Of a stretch of 6,098 bases of DNA, positions 1 through 4,638 are shown piece by piece. The stretch comes from Lysobacteraceae bacterium UBA6001 (lineage in GTDB: Bacteria > Pseudomonadota > Gammaproteobacteria > Xanthomonadales > Xanthomonadaceae). How positions within the stretch are numbered: the stretch's first letter is position 1; each line of letters opens with the position of its first letter. A program made the position numbers and the translations under genes. The notes below the pieces were generated by a model. The model searched no databases, was not told where the DNA came from, and worked only from the letters and a program-made list of their open reading frames with translations. The stretch is taken from contig DJAN01000271.1 of the NCBI GenBank assembly GCA_002429615.1, positions 1 to 6,098 of the forward strand, written 5' to 3'.

Positions 1-1387
1 CATCGCCGGCCACTTCGGCGCCGCGACGCTCGCGCAGGTAGTGCAGGTCCACGGTGTCGAACACCGTGCGCGCCTGCGGTGCGTAGCGGCGCAGCAGCGG
101 CAGGCTGGCGTCGGCGACGTGGTGGCGCACCATCAGCACGGCGTGGAAGCGCGGGCCGTGCTGGCGCAGCCAACCGGCGAGGCGGTCGAACTGCGGCGCG
201 TGCCATACCTCCACGCCCAGCGCCTGCAGCGCCGCGGTGTGGCGGCCGCCATGCGCGCGCGCCGTCGGCACGAACACCACGTGCGCGCCCGCGTCGACCA
301 GCAGGCGAATCAGGTTGAACTGGCGCAGCGAGCCGGAATCCCGGTCCGGCTGCGGTACCGCCTCGTCGAGGATCAGCACTTGGCGCTGTTGCCGGTGCAG
401 CAGCGCGGGCGAGGGCACGCTGCCGACCGCGGCGTGGGTGCCGAGCACCCCGGCCCATTTCTCCGCGAACACGCCGCGGTTGCGCACCTGGTAGGCCTTG
501 ATCCCACTGCCGGTATCGGTGCCGTGGCTGGTGCCCTCGTCATGCACGACCCGCGCCGCCGGCTGCACCAGCACCTGGTGGCCGCTGGCGCGCACCGCGA
601 AGGCGAGGTCGGTGTCTTCGTAGTAGGCCGGCTTGTAGCGCGCGTCCAGGCCGCCGATGCGCGCGAGCAGTGCGCGCGGGATCGCCAGCGCCGCGCCGGA
701 AACGTAGTCCATCTCGCGCACATACGCGTAGCGCGGATCGGACGGCGATTCGAAACGCCCATAGCTCCACGCGCTGCCATCGGCGAACACCACGCCGCCG
801 GATTCCTGCAGGCGGCCATCCGGGTACAGCAGCTGCGCGCCGACCAGGCCGGCGCGTGGATGCGTGGCGAAGGTGCCGATCAGCGCATCCAGCCAGCCGG
901 GCTGCGGCACCGTGTCGTTGTTCAGCAGCACCACGTATTCGCCGCGTGCCAGCGCGATGCCATCGGTGCAGGCGGCGATGAAACCGCCATTGCTCACGCG
1001 GCGGTGGTAGCGCAGGCCGTCGACCTGCGGCAGCACGCGCGGGGTGTCATCGCCGTCGCCGGCATCGTCGACGACGATGACCTCGCAGGCCAGCGTCGGT
1101 GGATATGCCGCCAGCGCACGCAGGCAGGCCAGCGTGTGGTCGAGATGGTTGTAGACCGGAATGACGATCGAGACCACCGGCGTATCGCTGCATGGCACCG
1201 CGAACGGCGCGAACGCGGCCTTGGGCGGAAACCACAGCGGCGCGCCGCTGTCGGCGGCGACGGGCTGCAGATGCACGCGGGCGCGTGACAAGGTGGCGCG
1301 CCAGCCGCGTGCGCGCAGGCTGGCCAGCCCGCGCCGGGCGAGGCCGCGCATGCGCTGCAGGAAGTAGCTCCAGTCCGAGATCGACAT
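1..1387 (-). CDS. Two-domain glycosyltransferase (GT2 followed by a GT4/GT-B-like domain), C-terminus outside window
   Basis: I translated the minus strand from ATG 1387-1385 through 462 open codons to base 2; the gene continues past base 1. The protein starts MSISDWSYFLQRMRGLARRG, a basic amphipathic leader with no signal peptide. A GT2 (GT-A) domain spans about residues 70-310. It has the nucleotide-sugar strand VVSIVIPVYN (71-80), VIVVDD (103-108), the DxD-like metal site LLNNDT (154-159) and the acceptor/catalytic motif YYEDTDLAFAVRASGHQV (255-272). This resembles rhamnosyltransferase/WcaA-type enzymes that move a sugar from an NDP or dTDP donor to a growing surface glycan at the cytoplasmic face of the inner membrane. 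From about 336 a second domain begins: VLILDEAVPQPDRDSGSLRQ (337-356), VVFVP (370-374) and FDTVDLHYLRERR (443-455). These resemble the N-terminal half of GT-B/GT4 enzymes in fused surface-polysaccharide transferases. Start choice: the frame stays open upstream but has no ATG, GTG or TTG before about base 1500, and only a weak GCGGGG precedes the ATG. Donor, acceptor and product are unknown. It is divergent from mrcB. Confidence 0.88.
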   Translation of the reverse strand, partial: MSISDWSYFLQRMRGLARRGLASLRARGWRATLSRARVHLQPVAADSGAPLWFPPKAAFAPFAVPCSDTPVVSIVIPVYNHLDHTLACLRALAAYPPTLACEVIVVDDAGDGDDTPRVLPQVDGLRYHRRVSNGGFIAACTDGIALARGEYVVLLNNDTVPQPGWLDALIGTFATHPRAGLVGAQLLYPDGRLQESGGVVFADGSAWSYGRFESPSDPRYAYVREMDYVSGAALAIPRALLARIGGLDARYKPAYYEDTDLAFAVRASGHQVLVQPAARVVHDEGTSHGTDTGSGIKAYQVRNRGVFAEKWAGVLGTHAAVGSVPSPALLHRQQRQVLILDEAVPQPDRDSGSLRQFNLIRLLVDAGAHVVFVPTARAHGGRHTAALQALGVEVWHAPQFDRLAGWLRQHGPRFHAVLMVRHHVADASLPLLRRYAPQARTVFDTVDLHYLRERRGAEVAGD

Positions 1388-1485
1388 GCGCCGTGCCCCG
1401 CTCAGTAGGGCCGCCGCGCCGCGCGCGGGGAGGCCGGAAAGGCGATGCGGGCCGCCGGAACGGGCTTTGCGATCATTTCTGCTTC

Positions 1486-1499
1486 CATAACACCTTATG
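1486..1499. repeat. Short inverted repeat CATAA-CACC-TTATG in AT-rich island
   Basis: CATAA (1486-1490) and TTATG (1495-1499) are perfect reverse complements around the four-base spacer CACC. The repeat lies in the only AT-rich patch of the divergent intergenic region. It could be an operator half-site pair or part of a minus-strand -10 element (TTATGG, 1490 down to 1485). A five-base repeat can easily arise by chance, so any role is speculative. Confidence 0.25.
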
Positions 1500-1540
1500 A
1501 GCGGGGATCGCGCCGGACGCAACCGCCGCGCCGGCTGCGC

Positions 1541-1546
1541 TAGACT
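1541..1546 (+). promoter_or_regulatory. Candidate -10 box (TAGACT) for mrcB-lpoP
   Basis: TAGACT matches four of six bases of the TATAAT consensus and lies 28 bases before the GTG start, implying a very short leader of about 20 bases. No good -35 hexamer is present 16-18 bases upstream. The first three bases are also the in-frame TAG that closes the mrcB reading frame upstream. Weak evidence. Confidence 0.3.
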
Positions 1547-1573
1547 CGCCGAAGCCCACATTCTCGCATTCCC

Positions 1574-4012
1574 GTGCCGCGACACCACGATTACGACGAT
1601 CCCGAAGACATCGAAGACGACTTCGACGAGGAACAGACGGGCCCCCTGTGGCAGCGTCGCCTGATCGTGTGGGGCCTGGCGGCCCTGGCGCTGGCGCTGG
1701 GTTTCCTGATTCCCTACACGCTGTACCTGAACCAACAGGTCACCCAGCGCTTCGGTGAACTGCGCTGGCAGATTCCCACCCGTGTCTACGCCCGCCCGCT
1801 GGGGCTGGCGCCGGGCAAGGCGATGGATGCGGCGACACTGAAGACCGAGCTGGATGCCGCGTCCTATCGCGATGACGGCAGCGGCCAGCTGCCCGGCACC
1901 TACCAGCGCGATGGTGGGCGTTTCGTCATTTCCAGCCGTGGCTACGTCGATGTGGATGGGCGCGTGCCGGCGCGCCGCATCGAGGTCAGCGTCAGCGGTG
2001 GCCGGGTCGCCGCGCTGCGCGATGTCAGCAGCCGCAAGGCGCTGCGTGCCGCGCGCCTGGATCCGGCGCGCATCGCCACGCTGTACGGGCAGAAGCAGGA
2101 AGAGCGCCGCCTGGTGCGCCTGGAAGAAGTGCCCGAGCTGCTGGTCACCGGCCTGCAGGCGGTGGAAGACCGCGATTTCAATTCGCACCACGGCATCGAC
2201 GTCAGCGGCATGATCCGCGCGGCGTGGGTGATGGTGCGTTCCGGCGGGCAGACCCGCCAGGGCGCCAGCACGTTGACCCAGCAGCTGGCGCGCAGCGGCC
2301 TGCTCGGCATCGGCAAGGAACAGACCTTCACCCGCAAGTTCAACGAGATTCTCTATGCGTTGATCATGGAGGCGCGCTACGACAAGCGCACCATCCTGGA
2401 GGCCTATCTCAACCAGGTCTATCTGGGCCAGCGCGGCAGCCAGGCGGTACACGGCGTGGCGTCGGGCGCGGAGTTCTGGTTTGGCCGCGACCTCAATTCG
2501 TTGACCACCGAACAGGTCGCGTTGCTGATCGGCCTGGTCAAGGGGCCGTCCTACTACGACCCGCGTCGCAGCCCGGAGCGCGCGCTGGACCGGCGCAATT
2601 TCGTGCTGGGCAAGCTGCATGAGAGCGGCCTGATCAACGACGCCGAGTTCAAGCGCGCGCTCGCCGCCCCGCTGGGCGTGCCCGAACAGCCCGGCCTGGT
2701 CGCCGCCAACCGCTTCCCGGCCTACGTGGACCTGGTGCGCCGCCAGCTCGCCCACGATTACCCGGAAAGCGTGCTGCAGGGCGCCGGCATGAGCGTGCTC
2801 ACCGGCATGTCGCCGTCGGCGCAGGCCTACGCCGAAGGCGCGGTGACGCGCACGCTGAAGTCGCTGGAGACCAAGAAGCGCCCGCCGCTGCAAGCCGGCC
2901 TGGTGATGACCGACGTGCACAACGGCGATGTCATCGCGGTGATCGGCAGCGGGCAGGTCTCCGACCCCGGCTTCAACCGCGCGGTGGAAGCGCAGCGGCC
3001 GGTCGGCTCGCTGCTCAAGCCGTTCGTCTACCTGCTCGCGCTGGCTTCGCCGGACCGCTGGTCGCTGTCCAGCTGGGTGGACGATTCGCCGGTGACGGTA
3101 CAACTGGCGCGCGGCCGCACCTGGTCGCCGGACAATGCCGACCACCGTAGCCACGGCACGGTGCGGCTGGTCGATGCGTTGGCGCATTCGTACAACCAGG
3201 CCACGGTGCGGGTGGGCATGCAGGTCGGCCCGGAGCGCATCGCCCAGCTGATCCACGTGCTCGCCGGCCTGCAGGCCGATCCCAACCCGGCGCTGATCCT
3301 CGGTTCGACCGACCAGAGCCCCTACGCGATGGCGCAGCTGTACCAGTTCCTGGCGTCGGGCGGCGAGATCCAGCCGCTGCACGCCGTGCGCGGCGTGCTC
3401 GACCCGCAGGGCAAGCTGCTCAAGCGCTACGACAAGACCCCGGCGCCGGCGCAGGAGGGCGACTCGATCGCCGCCAACCTGATCGGCGTGGGCATGCAGC
3501 AGGTGGTCAGCAGCGGCACCGCGCACCAGCTGATGGCCGATGGCCTGGGCCGGCTCACCCCGGCCGGCAAGACCGGCACCACCAACGATGGCCGCGACAG
3601 CTGGTTCGCCGGTTATACCGGCGACCACCTGGCGGTGATCTGGATCGGCAACGACCAGAACCAGCAGGCCGGTCTTTACGGCGCCACCGGTGCGATGCGG
3701 GTATGGTCGGGCATCTTCACCCGGCTGCCGAGCGCCGCGCTGAAGGTCAACGGCAAGGGCCTGGACTGGCAATGGGTGGAAGCCAGCGGTTCGGGCACCA
3801 CCGATGTGGAGTGTCCGGGCGCGCGCCAGTTCCCGTTCGTGGTCGGCTATGCGCCGGCCTATGTGCCCTGCAGTGCCGGCGCCGCGCCGGTCGATGGCGA
3901 GACCGCGACCGAAGGCGAGAGCCGCGGCGGTGGCTGGCGCAGCTGGTTCGGCCTGGACAAGAAGGAAAAGCAGGCCGAACCGGCGCAGGCCTCGCCCCCG
4001 CCCGAACAGTGA
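1574..4012 (+). CDS. mrcB: Penicillin-binding protein 1b, bifunctional peptidoglycan glycosyltransferase/transpeptidase
   Basis: This class A PBP polymerises lipid II into glycan strands and crosslinks the stem peptides in the periplasm. At 812 aa it is close to E. coli PBP1b (844 aa). It has an acidic cytoplasmic tail (1-25), one membrane anchor (about 29-52) and a UB2H-like region (about 65-155) where Lpo activators dock in E. coli. The GT51 domain (about 180-350) has catalytic Glu198 in EDRDF, the QGASTLTQQLAR motif (229-240), the second catalytic Glu258 in RKFNEIL, and ILEAYLNQVYLG (274-285). The transpeptidase domain (about 435-710) has nucleophile Ser479 and Lys482 in GSLLKP, SYN (539-541) and KTGT (666-669). 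The presence of UB2H and the lack of an ODA-type insert favour PBP1b over PBP1a. Cys747 and Cys766 are the only cysteines and probably form a disulfide. The tail is low-complexity with a GGGWRSWFG patch (785-793). GTG 1574 is the only usable start: an in-frame TAG at 1541 closes the frame upstream and the next Met is residue 84, inside the periplasmic part. There is no Shine-Dalgarno sequence. lpoP follows four bases after the stop. Confidence 0.97.
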   Translation: MPRHHDYDDPEDIEDDFDEEQTGPLWQRRLIVWGLAALALALGFLIPYTLYLNQQVTQRFGELRWQIPTRVYARPLGLAPGKAMDAATLKTELDAASYRDDGSGQLPGTYQRDGGRFVISSRGYVDVDGRVPARRIEVSVSGGRVAALRDVSSRKALRAARLDPARIATLYGQKQEERRLVRLEEVPELLVTGLQAVEDRDFNSHHGIDVSGMIRAAWVMVRSGGQTRQGASTLTQQLARSGLLGIGKEQTFTRKFNEILYALIMEARYDKRTILEAYLNQVYLGQRGSQAVHGVASGAEFWFGRDLNSLTTEQVALLIGLVKGPSYYDPRRSPERALDRRNFVLGKLHESGLINDAEFKRALAAPLGVPEQPGLVAANRFPAYVDLVRRQLAHDYPESVLQGAGMSVLTGMSPSAQAYAEGAVTRTLKSLETKKRPPLQAGLVMTDVHNGDVIAVIGSGQVSDPGFNRAVEAQRPVGSLLKPFVYLLALASPDRWSLSSWVDDSPVTVQLARGRTWSPDNADHRSHGTVRLVDALAHSYNQATVRVGMQVGPERIAQLIHVLAGLQADPNPALILGSTDQSPYAMAQLYQFLASGGEIQPLHAVRGVLDPQGKLLKRYDKTPAPAQEGDSIAANLIGVGMQQVVSSGTAHQLMADGLGRLTPAGKTGTTNDGRDSWFAGYTGDHLAVIWIGNDQNQQAGLYGATGAMRVWSGIFTRLPSAALKVNGKGLDWQWVEASGSGTTDVECPGARQFPFVVGYAPAYVPCSAGAAPVDGETATEGESRGGGWRSWFGLDKKEKQAEPAQASPPPEQ

Positions 4013-4013
4013 G
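4008..4013 (+). promoter_or_regulatory. Weak ribosome binding site AGTGAG overlapping the mrcB stop codon
   Basis: AGTGAG spans the mrcB TGA stop (4010-4012). It lies three bases before ATG 4017 and six bases before ATG 4020, so spacing slightly favours the second ATG. The layout suggests that ribosomes finishing mrcB re-initiate on the lipoprotein gene, which would keep the two products in proportion. The coupling is inferred from geometry only. Confidence 0.35.
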
Positions 4014-4016
4014 TTG

Positions 4017-4547
4017 ATGATGAAGCCCGAATTCCCGATGACGTTGCGCGCGATCCCGGCCCTCCTGGTCCTGGCCCTGGCCGCCTGCTCCAGCGCGCCG
4101 CCGCCGCCGGTGGTCACCGACACCACCACGCCGGCGCAGCGCATGGCCGCGGTGGACAAGACCGCCGGCGTGGACGACACCGAGCTGTCGGTGCAGCCGC
4201 TGCGCGACACCCAGGTGGATGACCTGCGCGACAGCGCCAAGCGCAAGCGCGAGGCCGGCGATCTGCCGGGTGCCGCGGCGACGCTCGACCAGGCCCTGGC
4301 GCTGGTGGCCGAGGACCCGGGCGTGCTGCAGGAACGCGCCGAGGTGGCGCTGCTGCAGGCCGACTGGAAGGGCGCGGAGACCTACGCCAAGCGCGCCGTG
4401 GACCTGGGCTCGAAGACCGGCCCGGTGTGCCGCCGCCACTGGGCGACCATCGAGCAGGCGCGCCTGGCGCGTGGCGAGAAGGAAAACGCCGCCTCGGCGA
4501 AAGCGCAGATCGAAGGCTGCACGGTGCCGGGGATCAAGCGTTACTGA
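4017..4547 (+). CDS. lpoP: TPR outer-membrane lipoprotein, probable PBP1b activator LpoP
   Basis: This encodes a 176-aa lipoprotein. The signal peptide holds a hydrophobic run (IPALLVLALAA) ending in the lipobox LAAC, with lipidated Cys24. Ser at +2 instead of Asp predicts sorting to the outer membrane. A short proline/threonine-rich linker (27-40) leads to about three helix-turn-helix units of TPR type: about 67-100 (with AGDLPGAAATLDQALAL), 102-131 (with QADWKGAETYAKRAVDL) and 135-166. Cys138 and Cys168 bracket the last helical pair and could form a disulfide. In Pseudomonas aeruginosa, LpoP is a TPR lipoprotein encoded beside ponB that activates PBP1b where LpoB is absent. The same neighbour, size class, lipobox and repeats support orthology here. 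The name rests on context and architecture, since no alignment was possible; a generic TPR lipoprotein is the alternative. Start: ATG 4017, ATG 4020 and ATG 4038 are all in frame. The last would give a tidier signal peptide (MTLRAIP), and the mature protein is the same in each case. Confidence 0.85.
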   Translation: MMKPEFPMTLRAIPALLVLALAACSSAPPPPVVTDTTTPAQRMAAVDKTAGVDDTELSVQPLRDTQVDDLRDSAKRKREAGDLPGAAATLDQALALVAEDPGVLQERAEVALLQADWKGAETYAKRAVDLGSKTGPVCRRHWATIEQARLARGEKENAASAKAQIEGCTVPGIKRY

Positions 4548-4578
4548 TCCCGCGCCGGGCACGGGCATGCGTCGCAGC

Positions 4579-4605
4579 GTGGCGGGCGCCCGGCGCTCCC
4601 GCCAC
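4579..4605 (+). terminator. Stem-loop after lpoP (8-bp perfect stem, no U-tract)
   Basis: GTGGCGGG (4579-4586) pairs perfectly with CCCGCCAC (4598-4605) around an 11-base loop that can pair further inside (GCC with GGC). It is the strongest local hairpin in the 91-bp gap between lpoP and yoaA. The following bases (CCCTGACTCC) contain no run of T, so it is not a canonical intrinsic terminator. It may act as an RNA-end stabiliser or partial terminator reducing readthrough into yoaA, or it may only reflect GC-rich sequence. Confidence 0.35.
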
Positions 4606-4638
4606 CCCTGACTCCGACTTCCCGCCGATCCCGCTCCC

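Larger units (their letters stand above)
1388..1573. promoter_or_regulatory. Divergent intergenic region between glycosyltransferase and mrcB
   Basis: This 186-bp gap separates two outward-facing genes, so it must hold promoters for both unless the glycosyltransferase is read from elsewhere. It is mostly very GC-rich. A GC hairpin (CCGCGC 1414-1419, GCGCGG 1423-1428, three-base loop) falls in the leader of the minus-strand gene. An AT-richer island at about 1466-1500 contains a CATAA/TTATG inverted repeat. A TAGACT box at 1541-1546 sits just ahead of mrcB. Neither flanking start has a strong Shine-Dalgarno sequence. No convincing -35 element was found at the right distance from any -10-like hexamer, so the promoter assignments are tentative. 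Confidence 0.45.

Noticed and set aside
41..1288. Long plus-strand open frame (about 415 codons) opposite the glycosyltransferase
   Set aside because: Its translation is a His/Arg/Gln/Ala-rich shadow with no recognisable motif, whereas the minus strand gives a clear GT2 enzyme with a start codon and all key motifs.
1411..1430. Very GC-rich stretch with a small hairpin as a terminator
   Set aside because: It lies in the leader of a divergent gene, not after a gene end, has a three-base loop and no T-run, and looks like local GC richness.
1574..4012. PBP1a or PBP1c as alternative identity
   Set aside because: The length, the short UB2H-like segment between the membrane anchor and GT51, and the adjacent Lpo-type lipoprotein fit PBP1b. 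PBP1a is usually longer in the transpeptidase/ODA part, and PBP1c has a different C-terminal domain.
3804..4016. In-frame extension of the lipoprotein gene upstream into mrcB
   Set aside because: It would put about 70 residues of Arg-rich sequence before the signal peptide and destroy the lipobox arrangement. The start at 4017-4038 fits the lipoprotein signal.
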